From Coriobacteriia bacterium (lineage in GTDB: Bacteria; Actinomycetota; Coriobacteriia; Anaerosomatales; PHET01), in NCBI GenBank assembly GCA_034370385.1, contig JAXMKZ010000030.1:87209-151208 (forward strand): 64,000 nucleotides of DNA. Direction: 5' to 3'. The position numbers and the translations under genes are program-made. The first letter of the stretch is position 1; every line of letters starts with the position of its first letter. The notes under the pieces are model-generated. The model saw only the letters and a list, made by a program, of their open reading frames with translations. It ran no database searches and was not told the DNA's origin. Positions 16,210 to 23,715 of this stretch are shown piece by piece.

Positions 16210-17973
16210 TCACACCTCCCCGATATCGCAGGCCGGACCTGTGTGCGTGATCGCAGCGAACTTGCAGACCTGCACGCACTGCGCACAGCCCACACAGACC
16301 GAGACGTCGATATAGGCCTTGCTCGTAGCCTCATCCTTACCGATCGCCGGGCACCCGAGGCGGACACAAGCGCCACACGAGGTACACGCGTCTTCATCGA
16401 CGGCGTACGGCTGTCCCTTGTCCTTGACGAGGAGGGCACAGGGGGCCCGAAACACGATGACTGACAGCTCTTCGGTTGACGTCTCCTCACGCAGTGCAGA
16501 CTCGGTCGCCGCCACGTCGTGCGGATCGACCGTCCTGACCCTCTGGACACCGATAGTCGTGCACAGCGCCTCAAGGTCGAGTTCGTGGGAGTGACGCTTC
16601 TGCAACGTGATGCCGTTCACGGGGTTGCCTTGATGGCCCGTCATCGCCGTGATTCGATTGTCGAGGATGGCGATGGTGCCTCCGCCTCCGTTGTACACCG
16701 TGTTCACGAGTCCGGTGATGCCCGAGTGCGCAAACGTTGAGTCGCCGATGACGCCGACGACCGGGCGGTCAGCGAATCCTCCCGCCAGTTCCGCCCCGTG
16801 CGCCATTCCCACGGCCGCACCCATACAGACGCACGTGTCCATAGCAGCCAGCGGTCGAAGGGCGCCCAGTGTGTAGCAGCCGATGTCGCCGGTCACCACG
16901 GCCTTGATCTTGCGAAACGCATGGAACACGGGTCGGTGGGGACAGCCCGGGCACATCAGCGGCGGGCGTGGCGGGAGAGTGTCGTCGCGCTCCCTCAGCA
17001 CCGGATCCGGCATGCCGACAGCTCTTCTGATCATGCCCGGGGTGATCTCACCGGCCCCTGGAAGCCCTGAATCGCTCAGCACCACGCCCATCTGCAGAAG
17101 CGAGCGCTCGAGATATCCATCAGCCTCCTCGACCACGATGAGGCGCTCCACTCGTGAAGCGAACTCGGCGATGAGCTTCTCCGGGAGCGGGAACGTCATG
17201 CCGAGCTTCAACACCGACGCCTCAGGCAAGGCCTCCCGCACGTGCTCGTAGCACACACCTGCGCACACAACGCCCAGCTCGGCCTTACGGTACTCCGCCC
17301 GGTTGAGCGGCGAACTCTCGGCAAACGCCGCCAGCGCGCTCATCCGCGCGTCGAGGTCAACACGGCGAGCCCTGGCCATGGCTGGCATCATGACCCACTT
17401 AGACGGGTCCGGGCGGTAGGGTGCACGCGCGGACTGCTCGATCCTCTCGCCACACTCAACCATCGACTTGCCATGGCAGACTCGCACGGTCGAGCGAACC
17501 AAGACGACTACGTCGAAGCGCTCGGACAGCTCAAAGGCCTCGCGGGTGAACTGCAGCGCCTCCTGTGAGTCAGACGGATCGAGCATCGGAACGCGTGCGA
17601 ATGCCGCGTAGTTGTGAGAGTCCTGTTCGTTCTGAGACGAGTGCATCCCGGGGTCATCGGCAACCAGTACCACCAAGCCGCCGTTGACACCGGTGTACGC
17701 CAGCGTGAACAGCGGGTCCGCCGCAACGTTCAAGCCGACGTGTTTGGTCGTCACGAGGGTCCTGGCGCCGCCGAATGACACGCCTGCAGCGACTTCGAGG
17801 GCTACCTTTTCGTTGGGAGCCCATTCGGCATATACATCGGGAAGTGTCGCGAAGTGCTGGAGGGTCTCCGTTGACGGTGTCCCGGGGTAGCCAACCCCAA
17901 CCGAGACGCCCGCTTCCCATGCGCCCTGTGCGACAGCCTCATTGCCCGAAAGCAGCGTTCGCCCCACGATCAC
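16210..17973 (-). CDS. iorA: Indolepyruvate:ferredoxin oxidoreductase, alpha subunit
   Basis: Large IOR subunit of 587 residues. The N-terminal domain begins LLSGNEAVAQGAWEAGVSVG and YPGTPSTE. The TPP-binding part contains CPGCPHR, GDIGCYTLG and GVIGDSTFAHSG. The C-terminus has two [4Fe-4S] clusters (CTSCGACVRLGC and CVGCAQCVQVC), which pass electrons to ferredoxin. GTG at 17973 is used; a GTG two codons later is better spaced from AAGGGG. It is the first gene of the ten-gene minus-strand run to paaK. Reaction direction may be oxidative (fermentation) or reductive (biosynthesis). Confidence 0.95.
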   Translation of the reverse strand: MIVGRTLLSGNEAVAQGAWEAGVSVGVGYPGTPSTETLQHFATLPDVYAEWAPNEKVALEVAAGVSFGGARTLVTTKHVGLNVAADPLFTLAYTGVNGGLVVLVADDPGMHSSQNEQDSHNYAAFARVPMLDPSDSQEALQFTREAFELSERFDVVVLVRSTVRVCHGKSMVECGERIEQSARAPYRPDPSKWVMMPAMARARRVDLDARMSALAAFAESSPLNRAEYRKAELGVVCAGVCYEHVREALPEASVLKLGMTFPLPEKLIAEFASRVERLIVVEEADGYLERSLLQMGVVLSDSGLPGAGEITPGMIRRAVGMPDPVLRERDDTLPPRPPLMCPGCPHRPVFHAFRKIKAVVTGDIGCYTLGALRPLAAMDTCVCMGAAVGMAHGAELAGGFADRPVVGVIGDSTFAHSGITGLVNTVYNGGGGTIAILDNRITAMTGHQGNPVNGITLQKRHSHELDLEALCTTIGVQRVRTVDPHDVAATESALREETSTEELSVIVFRAPCALLVKDKGQPYAVDEDACTSCGACVRLGCPAIGKDEATSKAYIDVSVCVGCAQCVQVCKFAAITHTGPACDIGEV

Positions 17974-18197
17974 CCCTTACGCTGGCCGGATAACCGAGCC
18001 CCAGCCTATGCGCCAGGGTGTGGCGAATAATAGCACAGGGTTGACCGCGAAATGGACGCTGAGCGGGGCGAACGGGCGGCTGAGCGGCGTGAACGGCGGC
18101 TCAATGGTACGAGCCACTCACCGTGGCCGGAAGGGGACTCTCACCGCTGGCCAATCGCTCCTGCCGTCACAGCTGTCAGCCCCGTCAGCCGCACACG
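17974..18197. other. Upstream region of the iorA operon
   Basis: 224 bases between the NlpC gene end and iorA, both on the minus strand. It contains two imperfect tandem copies of a GCTGAGCGG-GTGAACGGCG-like unit (18058-18078 and 18079-18098). A small stem GGCTC / GAGCC (18098-18115) is present, as is a TATTAT box on the minus strand (about 18028-18033) that could be a -10 element. No -35 match is convincing. Confidence 0.4.
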
Positions 18198-19322
18198 TCA
18201 GGGTCGAACGCCGCCGACGTAGTCACCTCTCGATTCGATCCGCGCGAGGAGCGAGGCTTCGCTGACCAGTTCACCCGTCTGCGGCGCGTGGATCATCTGA
18301 CCGCCTCCGATATAGAAGGCCACGTGGTGAACGCGATTGGGATCGCCGTTGCGCCCGAAGAAGACGAGGTCTCCCGGCTGAAGCAGGTCCAGACGATCAG
18401 GGGGGATGTACGCCCCGACGCGATACTGCTGGCGCGACGTGCGCGGCAGATTGATGCCGACCTCGCGGTAACAGTACTGCACGAGGCCGGAGCAGTCGAA
18501 GCCTGACGGTGTCGTTCCACCCCACACGTACCACGTCACACCCACGTATCTCCGGGCGATATCGATCACTGCGGCATGCGGCTCGCCAAGCGCTGACGCG
18601 ACGAACGGACGCCCGGCACGGCCCACTGTCCCGGACGTGGCCACAGCGGCCGCACGCGCCGCCCGTTCGCGAGCGAGCTTCTCCTGCCGTGCCTTCTCCG
18701 CCACGATGAGTTTCTTGAGGTCCGAATCGAGTTCTGCGAGGTAGCGCTTCTGCTTGGAGACCGCGGCGGTCATCCCCGCGCGCGCCTCACGAGCCTCGTT
18801 TCGCTGCACTACCTGCTCTGCACGGCGTCGCTCGAGGGATGACTTCGTGGCCTCAATGGTGGTCTTGGCGGCCTTCACATCCTGCACGAGGTCGGCATCA
18901 CTCTGCCCGATCCGTCGCATCAGATCCATGCGCGTGACGAGGTCCTTGAAGTCGGTCGCACCGAGCACGACCTCGACCCAATCAATACCCCCGTTGCGAT
19001 ACATGGCGGCCGCGCGCCCGTTGAGCTGCCCCTCTGCGCCCTCGAGCTCCGTCATCGCAGAACCGAGTTCCGCCTCAGCTTCACTGATGCGAGCTCGGGT
19101 GGTCTTCAGCGCGTCGTCGGCGGCGAGATAGTCTTCAGTCCGCTCTTCGAGATCAGCGGCAAGGTCGTCGAGGCGCGTGCGGGCTTCAGAGGCCCGCTTC
19201 TCAGCCTTGCGGATCTGCTCGTTACTGGGGGTCGCGCCCGCCTGAACGACGAGTCCCCCGAGAAGGGCGACCACAAGAGCTGCTACAAGCGCGTGTCGCG
19301 CACGTGGACCCAGCACTCGCAC
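18198..19322 (-). CDS. Secreted NlpC/P60 peptidoglycan endopeptidase with coiled coil
   Basis: A cell-wall hydrolase of about 374 residues. A signal peptide (HALVAALVVALLGGLVVQAGA) is followed by a long Glu/Ala/Arg coiled coil (residues about 35-225) like that of RipA or CwlO. A C-terminal NlpC/P60 domain follows, with catalytic Cys in FDCSGLVQY, first His in VHHVAFYIG and a third polar residue at MIHAP. It should cut D-Glu-diaminopimelate bonds during growth or division. GTG at 19322 is nine bases from AGGAGG; the GTG at 19328 is only three bases away. Confidence 0.93.
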   Translation of the reverse strand: MRVLGPRARHALVAALVVALLGGLVVQAGATPSNEQIRKAEKRASEARTRLDDLAADLEERTEDYLAADDALKTTRARISEAEAELGSAMTELEGAEGQLNGRAAAMYRNGGIDWVEVVLGATDFKDLVTRMDLMRRIGQSDADLVQDVKAAKTTIEATKSSLERRRAEQVVQRNEAREARAGMTAAVSKQKRYLAELDSDLKKLIVAEKARQEKLARERAARAAAVATSGTVGRAGRPFVASALGEPHAAVIDIARRYVGVTWYVWGGTTPSGFDCSGLVQYCYREVGINLPRTSRQQYRVGAYIPPDRLDLLQPGDLVFFGRNGDPNRVHHVAFYIGGGQMIHAPQTGELVSEASLLARIESRGDYVGGVRP

Positions 19323-19406
19323 AACCACACACCTCCTGCTGCTTCAACAAGACTGCTACGTACGAGGTGTCGATCAGTGTCACAATCGCCACCCCAATAG
19401 TAGCAC

Positions 19407-19428
19407 GGACGCCCCTCGCGGGGCGTCC
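19407..19428. terminator. Hairpin between apt and the NlpC gene
   Basis: Perfect nine-base stem GGACGCCCC / GGGGCGTCC with a TCGC loop, 28 bases after the apt stop on the minus strand. There is no clear T-tract. Likely apt terminator. Confidence 0.65.
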
Positions 19429-19456
19429 GGCACGCCGGTCCATCGGTTCGGCAGGC

Positions 19457-19975
19457 TCAGTCGATGTGAATGAGCGATACGATTGGCAGGTCCTCGGGGA
19501 GCCTGCTGCGCCCCTCGAGGAAGTCGAGTTCGATGAGAAACGCGAAGCCGGCGATTCTCGCCCCCGTCTCCAGCACCAGCTTGGCCTTCGCTGCCGCTGT
19601 TCCGCCGGTTGCGAGTACATCGTCGACGATCAGGACGACATCCGCGGGCCCGAACGCGTCCGCGTGAACCTCGAGAGAGTCGGTTCCGTACTCCAGATCG
19701 TAGGTCACCGTGGTGGTTTCCCAGGGCAGTTTGCCGGGCTTGCGCGCAGGGACGAACCCCGCACCGAGCCGATAGGCCAGCGCGCCGCCAAAGATGAAAC
19801 CTCGTGCTTCGGCACCCATGACCTTGGTGACCCCGTGCTTCGCGTAGTCACCGCACAGGGTATCGATCGCGGCATGGAACCCCTCAGGGCTCGCCAGCAG
19901 GGGCGTGATGTCCTTGAAGATGATGCCTTCCTTCGGCCAGTCCGGCACGTCGCGGATGTAGCTCGAAAGGTCCAC
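19457..19975 (-). CDS. apt: Adenine phosphoribosyltransferase
   Basis: Converts adenine and PRPP to AMP. The 172 residues contain the N-terminal IRDVPDWPKEGIIFKDITPLL hallmark of Apt, the EARGFIFG segment and the PRPP-binding VLIVDDVLATGGTA. GTG start follows AGGAGG. Together with hpt just upstream it forms a purine salvage pair served by the permease at 3.3 kb. Confidence 0.96.
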   Translation of the reverse strand: MDLSSYIRDVPDWPKEGIIFKDITPLLASPEGFHAAIDTLCGDYAKHGVTKVMGAEARGFIFGGALAYRLGAGFVPARKPGKLPWETTTVTYDLEYGTDSLEVHADAFGPADVVLIVDDVLATGGTAAAKAKLVLETGARIAGFAFLIELDFLEGRSRLPEDLPIVSLIHID

Positions 19976-20047
19976 TTGGTTCCTCCTGTCGGTTGGAATG
20001 AAGCCCGCACAGCGTACCTTAAGGAGGCTGCTCCCTCCACACGCGCA

Positions 20048-20599
20048 TCATCCGTAGACTGCCTCATCGCGCAGTTCGGCCACGTAGGGCAAGTTGCGGT
20101 ACCGCCCCCCTAGATCCAATCCGTAGCCGACCAAGAACCGGTCAGACAGTTCGAATCCACGATAGGCCAGCGGGACATCGGCGATCCTGCGCGCCGGCTT
20201 GTCGAACAGTGCGCACACCTCGACGCTCGCCGCCCCCCTTGCGTTCAGAAGGCCGAGCACGTAGTTGACGGTCAGGCCGGTGTCGACGATGTCTTCGACA
20301 AGGACCACCCGCGCGCCCTCGATATCATCGTCGAGGTCCTTCGTCACGCGAACGGCACCCCCCTGCCCCGGTACGTACTGCGCAACGGCCATGAAGTCGA
20401 GCCTCACATCACACTCCATCGCGCGGCACAGGTCAGCGAGGAAGAACACGCCTCCCCGCAAAACGGTGACCAACCGTACCGTGTCTCCACCACCGTCATG
20501 AGCGAGTCTGGCGCCCAGTTCAGCCACGCGCGTCGCGATCTGAGCTGACGTCGCAACCACACGAGAGCACTCGGGGGGCAGCGGCGGATCGGGAATCAC
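20048..20599 (-). CDS. hpt: Hypoxanthine(-guanine) phosphoribosyltransferase
   Basis: Makes IMP or GMP from hypoxanthine or guanine and PRPP. The 183 residues carry the PRPP motif VLVEDIVDTGLTV, VTVLRGGVFFLADL and the C-terminal FLVGYGLD / YRNLPYV. It overlaps the preceding nuclease-like gene as GTGA. Apt follows 72 bases downstream. Confidence 0.95.
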   Translation of the reverse strand: MIPDPPLPPECSRVVATSAQIATRVAELGARLAHDGGGDTVRLVTVLRGGVFFLADLCRAMECDVRLDFMAVAQYVPGQGGAVRVTKDLDDDIEGARVVLVEDIVDTGLTVNYVLGLLNARGAASVEVCALFDKPARRIADVPLAYRGFELSDRFLVGYGLDLGGRYRNLPYVAELRDEAVYG

Positions 20600-21054
20600 G
20601 GCAACCGTCCCGATTCGGAGCCGTCCGGTGAGGCGACGAATCCGCCTCCATCGGCATGCTCGCGAGCTTCGGAGGTGACGCCGAACCGCGCGAGGAGCGC
20701 GCGGAAATCCTTCTGGTAGAACACCTTGATGTTCACCTCGGGGTAGAGCTCCTTCAGCCGACGCACCTTGCGGTTCTTCTTCGTCACGAGCTTCTGGCTC
20801 ATCGTGGTGAGTTCGATGTAGAGATCGAAATCGGACAAGTAGAAGTCGGGCGTGAAATAGGCGATGACGTTACCCTCGCCGTCCCACTGAATCGGAAACG
20901 ACGTGGGCTCGTACTGCCAGGCTATCCGGTAGTAGTCGAGAATCTCAGCCGCCACTCGTTCGCTGGCGTGCGCGAACTCGATCTGGTCAAGCGGTGGATG
21001 CGCCAGCGCCTCGCCCGCCGCGCCCTGTGCGTTGGTGTCGGCGCGGTTCCCCAT
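20596..21054 (-). CDS. Small PD-(D/E)XK nuclease-like protein
   Basis: A 152-residue soluble protein. The core WQYEPTSFPIQW, then AYFTPDFYL, then LYIELTTMSQK followed by a basic helix (KKNRKVRRLKELYP) has the order of a PD-(D/E)XK nuclease fold: an E, then PD, then an E-x-x-like strand. The last catalytic position reads IELT rather than ExK, so activity is uncertain. It is translationally coupled to hpt and lies three bases after ftsR. I know no established function; DNA repair or RNA processing are guesses. Confidence 0.55.
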   Translation of the reverse strand: MGNRADTNAQGAAGEALAHPPLDQIEFAHASERVAAEILDYYRIAWQYEPTSFPIQWDGEGNVIAYFTPDFYLSDFDLYIELTTMSQKLVTKKNRKVRRLKELYPEVNIKVFYQKDFRALLARFGVTSEAREHADGGGFVASPDGSESGRLP

Positions 21055-21057
21055 GAA

Positions 21058-21762
21058 TCAGGAGAAGTCCTCGAAGGACTTGGTTAGCGCCCTGCGAAGC
21101 AACCGGCCTTTCAGTTGATCTGTCAGGCTGCCAAGCTCTGAGAGCGTCTCGGCGAGGCGCTGGCGTGACTCCGCGGTGCGGTGCCGAAAGGTAGGAAGCA
21201 CGATCTGTGAGAACAGGGCCGCCTCACGTTCGGCGAACGTCTCGTACATGCGGAGATGACGGGGCTCGACGCCGAAACGCCGCAGATCCCATGCGGCATG
21301 AAGCGATGGAACGTCCGCCCGGTCGACGGCGTCCCCCCGCTCGCCGACGATGAGCCGCACGATACCGAACTCGGCAAGCTCGCGCACGAACGTCACGGGA
21401 ATCCCGAACGCGGAGGGCACATCGTCGACCGGAACCGGATCCTCGTCGCCCACGACGACCTGCAGGGGCTCCTCGGCGACTCCCGTGCGCTCCAACTCAG
21501 CGGGAACGCGACCGCGATCGTACTCGACAAGCCGCTCTTTGATGACCGCCAGCGGCAGGAAGTGCCCCTTCTGGAGGCGCAGAATCATCTCGACCCGAGC
21601 GACGTCGGACTGGCTGAACTTCCGATAGCCACCTTGGGTGCGCTCAGGGCAGATGAGGCCCTCGTCCTCCAAGAACCGCACCTTGGAGATGGACAGATCG
21701 GGATAGGTGCCCTTCAAACGCTGAACAACCTCACCGATGGTCAGGTAGTCTCTGCTGCTCAC
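21058..21762 (-). CDS. ftsR: MerR-family regulator, FtsR type
   Basis: A 234-residue MerR-like DNA-binding protein. The N-terminal winged helix contains LTIGEVVQRLKGTYPDLSISKVRFLEDEGL and GGYRKFSQSDVARV; the C-terminal region is a long regulatory domain. Actinobacterial FtsR (Rv1828-like) has this form, sits next to garA and activates ftsZ. The GTGA overlap with the FHA gene matches that order. No metal-binding cysteines of classical MerR sensors are present. Confidence 0.85.
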   Translation of the reverse strand: MSSRDYLTIGEVVQRLKGTYPDLSISKVRFLEDEGLICPERTQGGYRKFSQSDVARVEMILRLQKGHFLPLAVIKERLVEYDRGRVPAELERTGVAEEPLQVVVGDEDPVPVDDVPSAFGIPVTFVRELAEFGIVRLIVGERGDAVDRADVPSLHAAWDLRRFGVEPRHLRMYETFAEREAALFSQIVLPTFRHRTAESRQRLAETLSELGSLTDQLKGRLLRRALTKSFEDFS

Positions 21763-22208
21763 GAGCGATGACGCCCCGCTGAGTAGACCATCTGGAACAT
21801 GCCGATCTGCAGAACGTCACCGTCTGAGAGCTGCGCGACGTCAACGCATACGCCATTGACGTACGTCCCGTTCAACGAGCCGTCATCATGCACGGTGACC
21901 TCGCCTGAAGAGACCTCAAGCCGAGCGTGTCGGCGTGACACGGTCATGTCATTGAGGAAGATGTCGCTCTCGGGGTCTCTGCCGATGTTCAGGGTCTCAC
22001 GCTCAAGGTAGAAGCTCTCACCCGTCTCCGGCCCCTTGCGCACAACGAGTACGGGGCCCTGTTTGGCTTCCCCGAAGGCTGAGTCATGATGAAGCTCAGC
22101 TACGACCGGCTCGAACGACTCGGTGGCATCGGACTGCGAGGTACCGCACGCCGGGCAACCCGAAGCGTCGGCACTGATGTCCGCACCGCACACCCTGCAT
22201 TCACGCAC
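21759..22208 (-). CDS. FHA-domain protein with N-terminal zinc ribbon (GarA-like)
   Basis: A 149-residue protein. Residues 1-25 hold a zinc ribbon (CRVCG and CPACG). Residues about 50-140 hold a forkhead-associated domain with IGRDPESDIFLND, SRRHARL and GSLNGTYVNG, intact for phosphothreonine binding. Actinobacterial GarA has a similar FHA domain and is switched by PknB/PknG phosphorylation at an N-terminal ETT motif. Here the ETT motif is not evident and a zinc ribbon takes its place. GTG start has GGGAGGT upstream. Confidence 0.85.
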   Translation of the reverse strand: MRECRVCGADISADASGCPACGTSQSDATESFEPVVAELHHDSAFGEAKQGPVLVVRKGPETGESFYLERETLNIGRDPESDIFLNDMTVSRRHARLEVSSGEVTVHDDGSLNGTYVNGVCVDVAQLSDGDVLQIGMFQMVYSAGRHRS

Positions 22209-22236
22209 GTGTCGTCACCTCCCGAGACCCTGCCGG

Positions 22237-22497
22237 CTAGCCGAAGAGGTCAGATCCCGTGTTGGTCATGGCTGCACGAATCTCGCTCTCCAGGGCGTCG
22301 ACGATCTCCGGATTCTCCAGAATCTCAGCGCGCTTCTGATCGTTAAGCCGATTACGAACGTAGGGATCGTCGATGACCTCCATGAGTCGGCGCCCGTTGT
22401 GCACCTCGCGAATCGTGTACTCGATCACTCGCTCTTCGACGGCGTCGGTGGTGACGTCATCGAGGAAGCTCTTGAGTCGCTCATTGATTGTTGACAC
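22237..22497 (-). CDS. Hypothetical protein, 86 aa
   Basis: I do not recognise this family. The protein is predicted all-helical and charged (VSTINERLKSFLDDVTTDAV), with no signal or membrane segment. GTG at 22497 has AGGAGG upstream. It lies between the RsiG-like gene and the GarA-like gene, so it may belong to the same regulatory set. Confidence 0.65.
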   Translation of the reverse strand: MSTINERLKSFLDDVTTDAVEERVIEYTIREVHNGRRLMEVIDDPYVRNRLNDQKRAEILENPEIVDALESEIRAAMTNTGSDLFG

Positions 22498-22540
22498 ACG
22501 TCCTCCTTGTCGGCCCGTCATGGGCGTCACACCAACCTGA

Positions 22541-22849
22541 CTAGTCTTCTTCCAAGTCGTCCATAGCTACATCGAAGCGCGAGACGCCCCTCAGGTCGTT
22601 TGCCAGAATGTCGATCAGGCGCTCGACATCGCTGCCTCCGATGACATCGTCGCCGGCGTCGTGGCTGCTCTTGAGCCTGCGCACCAGCTCAGCACGCAGG
22701 ATGTCGATCTTCCCATGCAAGACGCGGCGACGATACGAGGTGCGCTGCTCCTCCGCATAGAGATCATCAAGTAGCGATCTCAGCTCGTCATTGGTCTTGG
22801 CGCTGAGGTCGAGCAGTGCCTCATCGATCTGCTTGTGCTCTTCGGTCAT
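22541..22849 (-). CDS. RsiG-like (c-di-GMP-responsive anti-sigma) protein, single-motif form
   Basis: A 102-residue helical protein. Residues 34-49 read E-x3-S-x2-R-x3-H-x3-D within EEQRTSYRRRVLHGKIDILR. This matches the c-di-GMP-binding E(x3)S(x2)R(x3)Q(x3)D signature of the anti-sigma factor RsiG, except His for Gln. Streptomyces RsiG has two copies; single-copy forms that dimerise are known from deep actinobacteria such as Rubrobacter. In those systems c-di-GMP locks the protein onto a WhiG-type sigma factor. No sigma gene is in this window, so partner and ligand binding are inferred. Confidence 0.72.
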   Translation of the reverse strand: MTEEHKQIDEALLDLSAKTNDELRSLLDDLYAEEQRTSYRRRVLHGKIDILRAELVRRLKSSHDAGDDVIGGSDVERLIDILANDLRGVSRFDVAMDDLEED

Positions 22850-22941
22850 CTCTCTCCTCCCCTAGTGGCGCATGTCAGATTGTATCGCATGGCACCGACA
22901 ATGGCTCGACGTGAGGTCAAGCCTTATCCTGCGCGTGCAGA

Positions 22942-23715
22942 TCAGGAACAAACGCGGGTCGAGGCCAGAGCCGCGCGTGCGAGCTCGGACTCATGCGCGG
23001 TCCACGAACCGAGGCGAAGGTCGACATCGAGGATCTGCCCGAACGCGTCGACGACGGCTTGGGTGATGCGAGGGGTCTCGGGGGCTTCGCCGAGCGCCTG
23101 GTCCAGGGTGACGGTCTGTCGGGCGAGACGCTGCGCGCACTCGGTATCCAGCATGAACGCCCGAGCCTCGCGGCCTATATCGCGGCTTCGGGTGAACGAG
23201 CCGTGCTGTAGCACCGTCGCTCCCGACCACACCTGTGCCGAACCAGAGAGCTTGAGTGGCCCAAGCGACAGATCCGCACGCGTCGTCGAAAGGTAGCATG
23301 CCGCGGTCGCGGTATCCGTTCGGTCGTGGTGCACCAGCGCGGCGTCTACCCCCAACAGACGATAGGCCTCGGCCAACGCGGCCGACAGGTGCCGATACGA
23401 AGCAGCCACACCGCGCGGGATCCCGTCGTCGGCGGAAGCGATGAGGGCGTACGTTACCTCGTCGTCGTGCAGTACCCCCCTGCCGCCCGTAGGGCGCCGC
23501 ACCACGTCTATGCCCTCAGCGGCACAGTAGTCGCGGTCGACTCCCTCAGCGCCCTGGAAACGACCGATCGTCACGGTGGGACGCGCCCATCCGTACAGTC
23601 GAAGGGTCGGCGCAACCGCGCCGTCGTCCCGAGCCTGCAGCGCGGCCCGGTCAAGCGCCATGTTCAAGGCGCCGTCGACCGGGCCGTCGATAAGGAGCCT
23701 CCATACCGGCTTCAC
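22942..23715 (-). CDS. Lipoate-protein ligase / octanoyltransferase family protein
   Basis: A 257-residue BPL/LPL-fold protein that would attach lipoate or octanoate to GcvH. Key segments are NMALDRAAL, PTVTIGRFQ, the substrate loop RRPTGGRGVLHDDEVTYAL and the lysine motif KLSGSAQVW. It overlaps gcvPB by GTGA and ends the gcv operon, which supports GcvH as the acceptor. Ligase (LplA) versus octanoyltransferase (LipM/LipL) cannot be decided from sequence alone. Confidence 0.85.
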   Translation of the reverse strand: MKPVWRLLIDGPVDGALNMALDRAALQARDDGAVAPTLRLYGWARPTVTIGRFQGAEGVDRDYCAAEGIDVVRRPTGGRGVLHDDEVTYALIASADDGIPRGVAASYRHLSAALAEAYRLLGVDAALVHHDRTDTATAACYLSTTRADLSLGPLKLSGSAQVWSGATVLQHGSFTRSRDIGREARAFMLDTECAQRLARQTVTLDQALGEAPETPRITQAVVDAFGQILDVDLRLGSWTAHESELARAALASTRVCS

